Below the pieces are notes generated by a model. The model searched no databases and was not told the origin of the DNA. It was given only the letters and a program-made list of their open reading frames with translations. From contig NZ_CP008743.1 in assembly GCF_002117145.1 (NCBI RefSeq), positions 496,001 to 560,000 on the forward strand: a stretch of DNA of 64,000 nucleotides, in the 5' to 3' direction. The stretch is from Candidatus Nucleicultrix amoebiphila FS5 (GTDB lineage: Bacteria > Pseudomonadota > Alphaproteobacteria > Caedimonadales > Nucleicultricaceae). This document shows, one piece after another, positions 9,851-19,270 of this stretch. Both the position numbers and the translations under genes were made by a program. The stretch's first letter is position 1. Every line of letters begins with the position of its first letter.

Positions 9851-11074
9851 TTAAAGGATCCTTCTTAAGACGGGTATTTTGCGTAAAACCTTTTCTACCA
9901 AAAGCCAAGAAACAAAGAACGCTATGCCGCCTGAAGTTAAAAATTTAAAGAAGACAGGCATGGGTTCGCCATAAAGTCCTTTGTGAATCCAAACCACAAA
10001 TCCTTCGTGAATCAAGTAAATTCCATAGGAACATACCGCCAATGATTGCCAAAGAGCGATCGGGCGATTTAAGAAACGATAGAAAATAGCCATTAAACTC
10101 AACGTCTGTAAGGCGCAGAAAATACCATGAAGCGTTGTGCGCACCAGAATTGCCGGAACCGTTTCTTCAAAAATTGGCCAAGCTTCTTCCCACTCTCCCC
10201 CCATGCGAAAGAACCGTCTCAATTCATTATTATAGGCATCATCAAGATTATTAAGCGTAAACCCAATATAAAAAATTCCGACAATAATGGTCGCTATCAC
10301 TAAGAAAGACCATCGATCCGAAAATTTTTTCCAAAAATCTTTATCATTTAAAAGATCAGATTCTCCGATGGCAACCCCCACAAAGAAATACACACCAATG
10401 AGAATAAACCGAGAAGCTTGTACATGAAAGAATCTCCCCCAACCTATAAACCAAGGAGCTCCCCAAATTAAATCTGAAACACCCAAAATAATAGCGCTTA
10501 AGACAGCAAATATGCAAAACCCTGGAATAGGATGATGAAACATCCAGGAAACGACTTTACTCAGCAAACGAATGAGACCAGGAATGATACTATAAATAAC
10601 GACTGCAATCAAAGTTAAGAGAATTAAATAGTAAAGGAACCAAAAAATACCTACTTGAACAAATTCTGCTGTCATTGAGTTATACCAAAACTCACCATAA
10701 CTCAGGGCATTAGCCCCCTCTTTCGTCACATGATCTGCATAACTTACAACGGGTGATAGCAACGGCACACCCACTACAAAAGGCACCACCAGTCTTAAGA
10801 ATCGTTCTTTGCTAAAGCTCAGATATCCGCGTCTTTTTAAAGAAGGCAACACAAAGATCCCCGATAAAAAATACAAAATAGGCATCATGAAGCTATTATT
10901 ATTCATATGAAAAATATCAAAGAAGATATTGCTGTCTATGTCAGGTAAAAACCAGAAATTTCTGAAATGCGGCGCATAAGCTTGCAAAGCATGGTCAAAG
11001 ACCACAAGGGCAACAACAAATCCTCTTAAATAATCAAGAAACAAATAACGATTGGGTGTATGTTCATAGGTCAT
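9851..11074 (-). CDS. acyltransferase 3 family membrane protein (copy 2)
   Basis: A 407-residue paralog of the adjoining acyltransferase. Shared landmarks include the start FLDYLRGFVVALVVFDHALQAY, a second segment with MPILYFLSGIFVLPSLK matching MPMIFFISGLFVIPSIQ of the neighbour, the central DLIWGAPW in both, and a C-terminal helix ending in VEKVLRK versus VDKVLRR. The two proteins therefore arose by duplication but are now well diverged. About ten membrane helices are visible. As the first gene of the pair it starts 38 bp from the end of chpT, with an AAGAGGAAG Shine-Dalgarno ahead of the ATG. Confidence 0.88.
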   Translation of the reverse strand: MTYEHTPNRYLFLDYLRGFVVALVVFDHALQAYAPHFRNFWFLPDIDSNIFFDIFHMNNNSFMMPILYFLSGIFVLPSLKRRGYLSFSKERFLRLVVPFVVGVPLLSPVVSYADHVTKEGANALSYGEFWYNSMTAEFVQVGIFWFLYYLILLTLIAVVIYSIIPGLIRLLSKVVSWMFHHPIPGFCIFAVLSAIILGVSDLIWGAPWFIGWGRFFHVQASRFILIGVYFFVGVAIGESDLLNDKDFWKKFSDRWSFLVIATIIVGIFYIGFTLNNLDDAYNNELRRFFRMGGEWEEAWPIFEETVPAILVRTTLHGIFCALQTLSLMAIFYRFLNRPIALWQSLAVCSYGIYLIHEGFVVWIHKGLYGEPMPVFFKFLTSGGIAFFVSWLLVEKVLRKIPVLRRIL

Positions 11075-11112
11075 AAGTGCTTCCTCTTTTTGAGTGATTT
11101 TAGCAATCTTAT

Positions 11113-11817
11113 TTAAAATAAGGAAGCGTGAAGGTTATTTGTGCTAGCTTCATTTGTTACCTGCATTTCAAGAATCTTAGATTCTTTTTGAGTAAATGAC
11201 AGGTAAAGGCCTAGCTGACGCAAAAGTTCCATAGCAACGAAAGCATGAATTGTATGAGGTGTTAGCTCATCCATGCTTCCTTTCCCCTCAAGGACTCTTA
11301 TGACATCAGTTTTCATTGCAAGCAAATTTCCACTCAGAGTTAAATGTAAGTCAAGTTCTTCAGGTCGCTTTTGGTTCATGAGCTTAATCTTTCCCCCATA
11401 AGGAGCTGTTTCAACGGCAACTAACACGAGATTCAAAAGCATCTTTCCCCATAAAGCGAGATCAAAAGTAGAGGATTCTGTTGCAGAATCTATATCCCAC
11501 TCAAGACTAATTTTAAGAGGTCTTAAGAATCCTTCCAAGAGTTGATGCGTTCCTGAAGCAGTCACTAATGGGCCAGATTTTGATGCTCCAAAAGCAGCTC
11601 TGTAAAACACAAGACGGCTATTCGCAGTTTCAGAGCTATTGCGTAAAATCTCTAAAATCTGATTACGATCCTTTTCGTCACAATCGCTTAAAATTTCCAA
11701 ACCACTACTAATAGCACCCATTGGCGTTATAAGATCATGGCATAAGCGTGAACACATTAATTGAGAAAGACCAAGTTTATTCATGATTATCGCTTTATAT
11801 TGTTCTTCCTCTCTCAT
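11113..11817 (-). CDS. chpT: histidine phosphotransferase ChpT
   Basis: Links the CckA hybrid kinase to CtrA and CpdR in alphaproteobacterial cell-cycle control. The helical-hairpin start LSQLMCSRLCHDLITPMGAI holds the phosphoacceptor His (CHDL), followed by a degenerate Bergerat-like C-terminal domain, as in Caulobacter ChpT. Length is about 234 residues, normal for the family. The frame can begin at a TTG at 11826, but the ATG at 11817 is preferred; there is no strong Shine-Dalgarno for either. A later ATG (reading MNKLGLSQL) is a further option. Neither cckA nor ctrA is in the window. Confidence 0.85.
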   Translation of the reverse strand: MREEEQYKAIIMNKLGLSQLMCSRLCHDLITPMGAISSGLEILSDCDEKDRNQILEILRNSSETANSRLVFYRAAFGASKSGPLVTASGTHQLLEGFLRPLKISLEWDIDSATESSTFDLALWGKMLLNLVLVAVETAPYGGKIKLMNQKRPEELDLHLTLSGNLLAMKTDVIRVLEGKGSMDELTPHTIHAFVAMELLRQLGLYLSFTQKESKILEMQVTNEASTNNLHASLF

Positions 11818-11972
11818 TATACTCAAAATTTTATTTCTGTGCAGAGTTTTTATTTTAGCGGGGTTTCAAAGGTTTAGACAATTTTATTAATTTCATCATA
11901 GACGAATGCTCTAGGACTGGCTATGAATATTGTCATTAAAAAATCCTTTAAGATAAGGTCCTGACTTACAAG

Positions 11973-13259
11973 ATGTTTGAGAAACGTTATCTTAGACACA
12001 TTGCCGGCAGTATTTGTATTATCCTGGCGATAAGTGTTGCTTTGCATCACTATCTATCGCACCGCCCTAAAATAAAAGAAATTGAACAAGTTCCTCCCGT
12101 AGAAGAGGCTGTTGTTGAAGAACCGAGTGAAACGGTTGTTGAAGAGGTTATAAAACTTAAAAAGGGGGAAACTTTAATTACAGCCCTCACCAATGTGGGT
12201 ATAGATAAACTACAAGCCCAAGGCGTCGCTGAAGCCCTCAAGAAAGTCTTTAAGCCAAAAGATTTACGTCCTGATCATGAGCTTTATCTTACTATCCGCC
12301 AATATCGTGATAAACCTGAATTTCGAGACCTTGAAGAACTCAACTTTGAGGCCACCATTGATAGTTCAATTACGGTGACAAAAACTGATGGCGTCTTTAA
12401 AGCTCAAAAGGAAGCCAAAAAGCTTATTCTCAGTATACGAAGGGTTTCTGGTCAAATTGAAAGCGGTCTTTATGTAGATGCTTCCAAGCGAAACGTTCCA
12501 TCAAAAATTCTTCATGAGATGACCCAAAACTTGCTTTATGAAATTGACTTTCAACGTGCCTTTCACCCAGGTGATACTTATGGTCTCATCTATGAAACAG
12601 ATGTAAATCCAGATTCTTTAAAAGAACAACCGCGCTCTTTACTCTTCGCCATTGTTGAACTTCAAGACAAAACTGTTAGCTTTTATCGTTTTAAACCTGA
12701 GAAGGGCGATTCAGGATATTATAACGCTAAAGGTGAAAGCATAAAACGCGGACTTTTAAGAACTCCAATTGATGGCGCCAAAATTTCCTCTCGATATGGC
12801 ATGCGACGCCATCCAATTTTAGGATATACACGCGCCCATAAAGGCGTGGACTTCTCCGCCCCAAGCGGCACCCCTATTATGGCATCAGGTAGCGGAGTCG
12901 TAGATAAATCAGGTCACTCTAGAGGTTATGGTAATTGTGTACGCATTAAACACAATCATGAATATTCGACGTTCTATGCCCATCTTAGTCGATTTGCAAA
13001 AGGCATGAAGGCAGGCAAACGTGTAAAACAAGGCGAAGTAATTGGCTACGTTGGTTCAACAGGTCTCGCTTCAGGCCCTCATTTGCATTATGAATTACTA
13101 CGATTTAACACTCAAATTAACCCAAGCAAGGTAAGCATGTTGCCTGCTGCCAAGCTTTCTGGCAAGGACATGGAACGTTTTAAGGCATTTAAGGCAAAGA
13201 TTGATCAACAATACAAGACTGTTAGACAAGCTGAGGCCCCAAAGCCTGCAAAAGGCTAA
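11973..13259 (+). CDS. M23 family murein endopeptidase with membrane anchor
   Basis: A 428-residue peptidoglycan hydrolase. An N-terminal signal-anchor (about residues 8-27, AGSICIILAISVALHHYL) is followed by an acidic linker, a LysM/OapA-like region (LKKGETLITALTNVGI, about 63-110), a beta-rich central domain and a C-terminal peptidase M23 (LytM) domain from about 265. Zinc-ligand motifs are present: HKGVDF (HxxxD) and HLHYE (HxH). It should cleave peptide cross-links in the periplasm, like MepM. It is divergent from chpT. Confidence 0.9.
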   Translation: MFEKRYLRHIAGSICIILAISVALHHYLSHRPKIKEIEQVPPVEEAVVEEPSETVVEEVIKLKKGETLITALTNVGIDKLQAQGVAEALKKVFKPKDLRPDHELYLTIRQYRDKPEFRDLEELNFEATIDSSITVTKTDGVFKAQKEAKKLILSIRRVSGQIESGLYVDASKRNVPSKILHEMTQNLLYEIDFQRAFHPGDTYGLIYETDVNPDSLKEQPRSLLFAIVELQDKTVSFYRFKPEKGDSGYYNAKGESIKRGLLRTPIDGAKISSRYGMRRHPILGYTRAHKGVDFSAPSGTPIMASGSGVVDKSGHSRGYGNCVRIKHNHEYSTFYAHLSRFAKGMKAGKRVKQGEVIGYVGSTGLASGPHLHYELLRFNTQINPSKVSMLPAAKLSGKDMERFKAFKAKIDQQYKTVRQAEAPKPAKG

Positions 13260-13347
13260 AACAAAAAATAAAGAGATTGCCTGAATATAATTTGCTGCGT
13301 AAAATCGCCACACTTTAAATTTGGTTTAAGAATTAGGATATTGACAA

Positions 13348-15021
13348 ATGCTTGAGGTTTTTCGCAAGGCATCTACCACATGGTGGTTTAGAGCATTCTT
13401 CTTGATACTCGCCATCGCTTTTGGCTTTTTATGGGGAATTGGGGACGTCATCAACCGTATTGGTGGCGGTGGCAATCAAACAGTGATCAGTATTGGGTCA
13501 CGAAAAATTAGTGCTCGAGAATTCGAATACATGGTCGCTCGTCAAATCCACAATGCTGAGCAAAATCTAAAAGAAAAGATTGATCGTAAAAAAGCACGTG
13601 AAATGGGCATCGATACTTATGTGATGCAAAAGCTTGTTAATGATACTTTGTTGGAACTTGAAGCTGAGCGTTTAGGAATCCTTGTCTCTGACGATATGGT
13701 ACGAAATCGTATTCATGCAGAAAAAGTCTTTCAAAACCAAGATAGTTCTTTTAATCGCGATATCTTTAAATCAATTATTGAGCGTGTAGGTTTTTCGGAA
13801 AAGTCATATGTAGAGCTGATGCGCAAAGAGCTCGTGCGTGAAAATCTTTTAAAGGCTATTGCAGTAGGGATTACAGCTCCTAAGGCAATGATCGCGCCTC
13901 TCTATCGTTGGCAGCATGAGGTGCGTCGTGTGAATGGCGTCCTTATTGAAGCTAAGGAAAATTTAGTAAAAGAAACCCCCACAGAAGAACAACTGCGTAC
14001 TTTTTATGGAGAAAACCTAAAGCGCTTTGAAGCTCCTGAATATCGCAGTGTGTCAGCCTTAGTCTTTGATCCAAATAAGCTTATCAATACAATCGCTATT
14101 TCTGATCAACAAGCCCAAGAAGAATTTGAAAGCCGTCCTGATGAATACCAAGGCAAAACTTTCGAACAAGTAAAAAATGAGATCATTAGCTTTCTTAAGA
14201 AACAACAAGCCAATGAAAAAATCCAAAAACTAGGTGTTGAAATTGAAGATGCTCTCGGTGGAGGAAGTACTTTTGAGGAAGTCGCAAAGGCTCATAGTTT
14301 AGAGATTATGCAACTCCCACTTTTGGATAAGCAAGGTCAACCTGATCCTTTTAGCGATCAAAATCAGCCTAAATCTCTGACTGATCTTGAAAAAGCTATT
14401 TTGGAGGAAGGATTCCACCAAAAAGATGTCGACGTCCCAGGTGATGTTGTAGACGGCGCAGACGGTAAGCTTATTATTGCTAAAGTTGATAAACTCACGC
14501 CTTCATCCCAAAGACCCTTCCATAATATCAAAGACAAACTCGTTCCTTTTTGGAAACAAGAAAAAGCATTTGATGCCGCTAAAGCTTTGGCTGAAGAAAT
14601 TGCAAAAGCTTTAAACGAAGGACAATCACCTCAAAATCTTGAAAAAAGATACCCTGTCAAAGCCTTTAGAACACGTATTGATCGTAGCGGAGATTTAAGT
14701 AAGTTTCTGACAAAAATGCCTAAAAACATGATTGCTCAGCTTTTCTCTGTTGCAAAAAACAAACCTGTTTTAGGCGTTCAAAAAGATGACGATAAAACAA
14801 CTTTGATCGTTGGCTTTGTCTCTGAAATTGAAAAGTCATCAGAAATCCCCAATCAAGAGAAAATGGCTGAGTTTGCCAAGGTTCTACAAATGACTCTCAG
14901 CAACGATATTTTGATGGAATACATTATTTCCATTGAAAAGAAAAACCCAGTGGAAGTGAACAAAGGCTATTTCAAAGAGCCTCTTGAAACAGCTCCCGCT
15001 TCAGCTGGTTTTGAAGACTAA
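13348..15021 (+). CDS. PpiD-like SurA N-terminal domain periplasmic chaperone
   Basis: A 557-residue inner-membrane-anchored folding factor. A cytoplasmic tip MLEVFRKASTTWWFRAFF precedes one transmembrane helix (about residues 13-33), then a SurA_N/PpiD-type helical domain (about 45-175, VMQKLVNDTLLELEAERLGI) and a long C-terminal part. The region corresponding to the parvulin isomerase (about 255-390) is diverged and I cannot see the usual parvulin signature, so chaperone function is more secure than isomerase activity. PpiD-type proteins assist newly exported proteins at the Sec translocon. It converges with ccmH with only 4 bp between stops. Confidence 0.85.
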   Translation: MLEVFRKASTTWWFRAFFLILAIAFGFLWGIGDVINRIGGGGNQTVISIGSRKISAREFEYMVARQIHNAEQNLKEKIDRKKAREMGIDTYVMQKLVNDTLLELEAERLGILVSDDMVRNRIHAEKVFQNQDSSFNRDIFKSIIERVGFSEKSYVELMRKELVRENLLKAIAVGITAPKAMIAPLYRWQHEVRRVNGVLIEAKENLVKETPTEEQLRTFYGENLKRFEAPEYRSVSALVFDPNKLINTIAISDQQAQEEFESRPDEYQGKTFEQVKNEIISFLKKQQANEKIQKLGVEIEDALGGGSTFEEVAKAHSLEIMQLPLLDKQGQPDPFSDQNQPKSLTDLEKAILEEGFHQKDVDVPGDVVDGADGKLIIAKVDKLTPSSQRPFHNIKDKLVPFWKQEKAFDAAKALAEEIAKALNEGQSPQNLEKRYPVKAFRTRIDRSGDLSKFLTKMPKNMIAQLFSVAKNKPVLGVQKDDDKTTLIVGFVSEIEKSSEIPNQEKMAEFAKVLQMTLSNDILMEYIISIEKKNPVEVNKGYFKEPLETAPASAGFED

Positions 15022-15025
15022 GCGA

Positions 15026-15379
15026 TCACCGCTTTCTGAGAAATAGGAGAAAAGCGCCTATTAAGAAGAAAGAAAAAGGTGCCAACCAAAGAATATAAGT
15101 CAACCGATTAATAGGCGGGGAGAGATTAATGCTCTCCCCGAATTGATTGGAGAGCTCTTGAAGAATCGTCTCTTCTCCCATACCTTTTTGCAAGGATTCA
15201 AATATTTTAGCACGCAAAGCTTCAGCGATAGGAGCCTCAGAATCCGAAAGAGATTGGCCTTTGCAGACAGGACATTTGACTTGAGCATATATGGATAGTG
15301 CTCGTTTTGAGAGATCTTCTTGACTTGGAAAAGTTGGCTGTGACAGGAGACACGCTCCTATAAATAACCAAAATCGCAT
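15026..15379 (-). CDS. ccmH: cytochrome c-type biogenesis protein CcmH
   Basis: Membrane-anchored thiol-disulfide protein of about 117 residues that reduces or presents apocytochrome c to the heme lyase CcmF. It has a signal peptide (MRFWLFIGACLLSQPTFP), the CPVCKGQSLSDSE motif with Cys36 and Cys39, a helical domain and one C-terminal membrane helix (about 92-114). I chose the ATG at 15379, one base after the ccmG stop; the frame stays open further upstream inside ccmG but that is not needed. It is last in the ccm operon; no ccmI follows. Confidence 0.93.
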   Translation of the reverse strand: MRFWLFIGACLLSQPTFPSQEDLSKRALSIYAQVKCPVCKGQSLSDSEAPIAEALRAKIFESLQKGMGEETILQELSNQFGESINLSPPINRLTYILWLAPFSFFLIGAFLLFLRKR

Positions 15380-15380
15380 T

Positions 15381-15920
15381 TTAGGAATATTTATCAAGGA
15401 TGGGGATAAGATCGTTCTCAACCATTTCAAAACTAAGGGCTCCTCGATGATGAAAACGAATAATACCTTGGCTATCAACTACGAAAGTCTCAGGAACACC
15501 CACGATTCCCCATTGAGACGCCATGGAGCCCGTCTTATCCATTCCTATTACTTCAAAAGGATCCCCCTGTTGCGTTAAAAATGCTTCAAGCATGTCCGAT
15601 CGATCGCGCAAAGCAATTCCATAAATTTTAATGCCTTTTTTGACGGCCATATGCTTAAGAACAGGATGTTCAATTCGACACATGGAACACCAACTTGCAA
15701 AAAAATTGATGACGGCAGCTTTACCTTTTATGGTGTCAGAGTCAAAAACTTGCAATTGATAGGGAGATCTTGCAAAAGTCGTTACAGAAAAATCTGGGAT
15801 TTGTTGCCCAACCAAAGATGATTGATAGGTCAAAGTCTGACGTAACGTTACCCACAAAAGAGCAACGACCAAGACTCCCACGATAACAATTGGAATTGAG
15901 AATTTAAATTTTTTGCTCAT
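15381..15920 (-). CDS. ccmG: thiol:disulfide interchange protein CcmG/DsbE
   Basis: Periplasmic thioredoxin-like protein of 179 residues tethered by an N-terminal helix (about 8-26). The active site is ASWCSMCRIEHP with Cys78 and Cys81; the conserved VPETFVVDSQG cis-proline region is also present. CcmG reduces the disulfide in apocytochrome c or CcmH before heme attachment. The start at 15920 is supported by AAGGTGG ten bases upstream; the frame extends further upstream into ccmF but without such a site. The dipeptide between the cysteines is Ser-Met rather than the more usual Val-Pro or Pro-Thr. Confidence 0.93.
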   Translation of the reverse strand: MSKKFKFSIPIVIVGVLVVALLWVTLRQTLTYQSSLVGQQIPDFSVTTFARSPYQLQVFDSDTIKGKAAVINFFASWCSMCRIEHPVLKHMAVKKGIKIYGIALRDRSDMLEAFLTQQGDPFEVIGMDKTGSMASQWGIVGVPETFVVDSQGIIRFHHRGALSFEMVENDLIPILDKYS

Positions 15921-15930
15921 ATAATCCACC

Positions 15931-17820
15931 TTAATGATTTTTCCGTGCAAACACAATGGCGAGCAGTACACCTAATATCATCACTACCCCCCCCATCCAA
16001 ATCATCAATACATTTGGATGATAGTACACTCTTAAAGACCAACGCCCATCTTCTAATCGATCTCCTAATGCAATGTAAAGAATTGTAAGTCTTTGAAATA
16101 AAAGCGCCGTCTCAATAGTTTGTGTATTACGCAGATGATAAATGCGACGCTCTGGTTCTAAAATAGTATTCTCAGTTCCTATGGCGACTGAGATTTTAGC
16201 CTTCTCTGTCGAGTAATTGGTGTCAGATTTTTTCTGCACATCCAAAAGCTCGATTTTAAAATTATGAAATATATAAGGTTTATGGAGCGGCATAGCCAAA
16301 AGCGTTTCTTCTTTGACAAGACTCGTCCATGAAACACCCAAGACACAAATGCCAACTCCTATATGAGCGACAATCATTGGCAACTGCTTAACCTTAAAAA
16401 ATGACGACTGTTTACGCAAAAGGCCTTTTAAAGAAGTAAGAATTAACCAACTTCCAAAAAGTAACCCAAAGCAACTAAGGCACAAATGCCTCTCAAAAAT
16501 AAAGAGCAGCAATAAAGTGACAACTAACATAACAATGAGAACAGGCATTAAAGCACGTATCAGTTCTTGAAAATTTTGTTTCTTTAGAAGAAAAGGCCCT
16601 AACCCAGCCAACGTCATACCAATAAAAGCAATCGGCACAAAAGTAGCCTCAAAATAAGGAGGACCAACGGATATTTTGGTGCCTGTTATGGCTTCAAGAA
16701 AAACTGGATAAAGTGTGCCTAACAAAACTGTAAAAGCAAGAGTTGTCATAACTATGAGTTGTATCTTCATCAGTCCGTTCAAAGATAGAAATGGCGATTT
16801 TAAAATTGTAAATTTGATCGCATGCGCTTTCACAGCATAGACACTTAAACCCGAAGCAATGATTGTTCCGATCACAAGAAAAAGAGCAACACTACGCTCA
16901 CCTCCTTCACTAAAGGAATGCACTGACATCACTAAACCAGAACGCACAATAAATGTTCCAAGAAGAGCGGACGAGAAAACCAGGATCGCAAGAAGAACTG
17001 CAGCTTGTTTAGACTGCTCTTTAGATTCTAAGTGTTTTAAACTATGAATCAAGGCACTTGCGAGTAACCAAGGGATAAGTGATATATTCTCAACAGGATC
17101 CCAAAACCACCATCCTCCCCATCCTAATTCATAATAAGCCCACCAACTCCCTCCAATGACACCAAGAGTAAGAATTGCCCATAACATCAAAGCCCATGGT
17201 CGACAATGTTTTGCCCATGCTTTATCAATTTTTTCAGTAATTAATCCGGCGACTCCCATGGAGAAAATAAGAGAGAACCCTACAAAACCTAAATACAATG
17301 AAGGAGGATGAGTTAACATCGATGGGTCTTGAAGAATAGGATTCATATCTATCCCATCAAAAGTATCCCCATCAAAACGTTCAAAAGGATTTGCGAAAAA
17401 TAAAGTATAGATCAAAAATGCAAAGGTCATGAAAGATTGAAGGGCAAGCGTATAGAGCACAAAAACTTTAGGGTGATGAAAACTGGTCAGACTGTATAAA
17501 GCACCAAACCCAGATAGAACAAGAACCCACAAGAGCATAGACCCTTCATGATTACTCCATATCCCCACTATTTTGTAAATCATAGGCGTAAATGTTGCCG
17601 AATTAAATGCCGTGATCATTAAGCTAAAATCAGAAGTGATAAAAGCCAGAACGATCGATATAAAGCCAATCAAAATAAGGATAAATTGACTTACACTTGA
17701 AAGTCGCACAGCCAATAAGGCATCATCTTTAAATTTTTTGAAAAGCCAATGAGAAGCAACTCCTTGAGCAAGAGAGATAAAAGTTGCAGCAATTAATGCA
17801 CTAAAGCCATAATCAATCAT
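15931..17820 (-). CDS. ccmF: cytochrome c heme lyase CcmF
   Basis: Large polytopic inner-membrane protein (629 residues, about 14-15 helices) that joins heme to the CxxCH motifs of apocytochrome c. The tryptophan-rich WWD motif is seen as GWGGWWFWDPVENISLIPW (about residues 232-250), and conserved heme-ligand region HEGSMLLW lies near residue 91. A periplasmic beta domain precedes the last helix (about 500-600). It overlaps ccmE by 4 bp (ATGA at 17817-17820). Length is normal for the family. Confidence 0.96.
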   Translation of the reverse strand: MIDYGFSALIAATFISLAQGVASHWLFKKFKDDALLAVRLSSVSQFILILIGFISIVLAFITSDFSLMITAFNSATFTPMIYKIVGIWSNHEGSMLLWVLVLSGFGALYSLTSFHHPKVFVLYTLALQSFMTFAFLIYTLFFANPFERFDGDTFDGIDMNPILQDPSMLTHPPSLYLGFVGFSLIFSMGVAGLITEKIDKAWAKHCRPWALMLWAILTLGVIGGSWWAYYELGWGGWWFWDPVENISLIPWLLASALIHSLKHLESKEQSKQAAVLLAILVFSSALLGTFIVRSGLVMSVHSFSEGGERSVALFLVIGTIIASGLSVYAVKAHAIKFTILKSPFLSLNGLMKIQLIVMTTLAFTVLLGTLYPVFLEAITGTKISVGPPYFEATFVPIAFIGMTLAGLGPFLLKKQNFQELIRALMPVLIVMLVVTLLLLFIFERHLCLSCFGLLFGSWLILTSLKGLLRKQSSFFKVKQLPMIVAHIGVGICVLGVSWTSLVKEETLLAMPLHKPYIFHNFKIELLDVQKKSDTNYSTEKAKISVAIGTENTILEPERRIYHLRNTQTIETALLFQRLTILYIALGDRLEDGRWSLRVYYHPNVLMIWMGGVVMILGVLLAIVFARKNH

Positions 17821-18272
17821 GATTCATTTTTTAATGATTTAAGGAGCTGGGTTTTCTCAACACTTTTTTTCTTTTCGGGAGGCCGATAGGTTTCATCATG
17901 CTTAGCAAGAAGTAAATGTGCTTTAAAAGTCCCATTTCCCAAAAGAATTCCTTCTATCACCACGCCTTGTTTTTCACGAAACAATGTTGGTAAAACTCCT
18001 TGATATTGCACTTTTAATCGCGCAGTTTCATCCTTGACATAAAAATTAACCATCAAAGATTTTGGATCAATCTTAAGAGAACCTTCTTCAACCAATCCCC
18101 CTATCCTTATTGCCTTTCCCGACAAATTTGGCTTTGTTAAAAGCTCTGAAGGAGTAAGAAAATACATCATATTTTCTTCTAGAGCCCACAATAACAAACC
18201 TATGCCAGCCGAAACACTTAAAAGCGTAAGCAGAATAAAAACCAAACGCTGCTTTTTCTTTGAATGCATCAT
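17817..18272 (-). CDS. ccmE: cytochrome c maturation heme chaperone CcmE
   Basis: Carries heme covalently from CcmC to CcmF. The 151-residue protein has one N-terminal membrane anchor (about 8-31) and a beta-barrel OB-fold domain. The heme-binding His125 lies in LLAKHDETYRPP, matching the HxxxY signature. The first ATG (18272) overlaps the ccmD stop; the second ATG three bases on has a better spaced Shine-Dalgarno (AGAGG) and may be the real start. It overlaps ccmF by 4 bp. Confidence 0.95.
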   Translation of the reverse strand: MMHSKKKQRLVFILLTLLSVSAGIGLLLWALEENMMYFLTPSELLTKPNLSGKAIRIGGLVEEGSLKIDPKSLMVNFYVKDETARLKVQYQGVLPTLFREKQGVVIEGILLGNGTFKAHLLLAKHDETYRPPEKKKSVEKTQLLKSLKNES

Positions 18273-18409
18273 TCCTCTTTTGAAATCTCCAAAGCTTGCA
18301 AATTCTTTTTTAACCTAATATTTTTAAGAATAGCGAGAAGCGTCATAACAGAAAAAATAGTGCCCGTTGTCAGGTATGACAGCAAAATATAAATATTGTA
18401 ATCACCCAT
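18269..18409 (-). CDS. ccmD: heme exporter protein CcmD (46 aa)
   Basis: A 46-codon frame exactly fills the gap between ccmC and ccmE. It begins at an ATG overlapping the ccmC end by 8 bp and its TGA overlaps the ccmE ATG. The peptide has one membrane helix (YIYILLSYLTTGTIFSVMTL-like core, about residues 5-28) followed by a basic cytoplasmic tail (KNIRLKKN). This topology, size and place match CcmD, which helps release holo-CcmE from CcmC. Sequence conservation in CcmD is weak, so the assignment rests on position, size and topology. Confidence 0.85.
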   Translation of the reverse strand: MGDYNIYILLSYLTTGTIFSVMTLLAILKNIRLKKNLQALEISKEE

Positions 18410-19145
18410 GAAGACCTCTCTTGCGAAGACGATAGAGAACCGCATTTACTTTGGCGTCCAAGAGCTCACCTTCTAATCGAATTAAAAGCAGCATAATAAA
18501 AAAGCTGGCATATCCAGCAGCCATTATAAAAAGCGGAATCAGCATCGATGAGTCAATAGCGGGCTTTGCGAAGCGCAACACACTGGCGGGCTGATGCAAC
18601 GTATTCCACCACTCAACAGAAAATTTGATAATCGGCAGGTTAATAATACCAATAATGGCTAAAACATTAGCCGCTTTTAACCCTTGGGTTTTATTATCAT
18701 AGGTTTGCGCCAAGGTCATATAACCGAAATATAAGAACAGCAAAATCAGTACGGAGGTTAAGCGAGCATCCCACACCCACCACGCTCCCCACATGGGTTT
18801 TCCCCACAAGGACCCCGTAATCAAACTTAAGATAGTAAAACCCGCTCCTATAGGCGCTGCTGCTTTTGCTGTAAGGTCCGCCATAGGCAATCGGAAAATA
18901 AGATTTAAAAAACTAAAAAAAGCGATAAAAGCATAAACACCCAAAGCCATCCAAGAAGCAGGTACATGTACATACATTATCCGCACAAAGTCTCCTTGTT
19001 GATAATCAACGGGAGATTCAAAAAGGGCAAACCATACTCCAATTGTTAGCAAAACGAGGGTGCTCACCGTAACAACAGTCATGACCCTTTTTTTCCAAAA
19101 AAGAATCTTATGCGGCTTCATGATCAATCTATTATTTTTTTTCAT
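18402..19145 (-). CDS. ccmC: heme exporter protein CcmC
   Basis: Polytopic membrane protein of 247 residues with six helices that loads heme onto CcmE. The WWD motif is WGAWWVWDARLTS (about residues 123-135), with conserved histidines in RIMYVHVPASWMA (His60) and near WNTLHQPASV. The ATG at 19145 has AAGGTG about 8 bases upstream. It heads the minus-strand ccmC-D-E-F-G-H cluster. ccmA and ccmB, which normally accompany CcmC, are not adjacent, as is common in alphaproteobacteria where they lie elsewhere. Confidence 0.96.
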   Translation of the reverse strand: MKKNNRLIMKPHKILFWKKRVMTVVTVSTLVLLTIGVWFALFESPVDYQQGDFVRIMYVHVPASWMALGVYAFIAFFSFLNLIFRLPMADLTAKAAAPIGAGFTILSLITGSLWGKPMWGAWWVWDARLTSVLILLFLYFGYMTLAQTYDNKTQGLKAANVLAIIGIINLPIIKFSVEWWNTLHQPASVLRFAKPAIDSSMLIPLFIMAAGYASFFIMLLLIRLEGELLDAKVNAVLYRLRKRGLHG

Positions 19146-19270
19146 CAGAACACCTTAATGGGATTTGATCACGGCCTCAAGAAAAACTCGTCGTTAGTTT
19201 CTCTTGCGTGAAAGCGTCAAAATCGCTAGAACTAGCAAATATCTAAATATGTTTAAGAAGGATAGAATCC

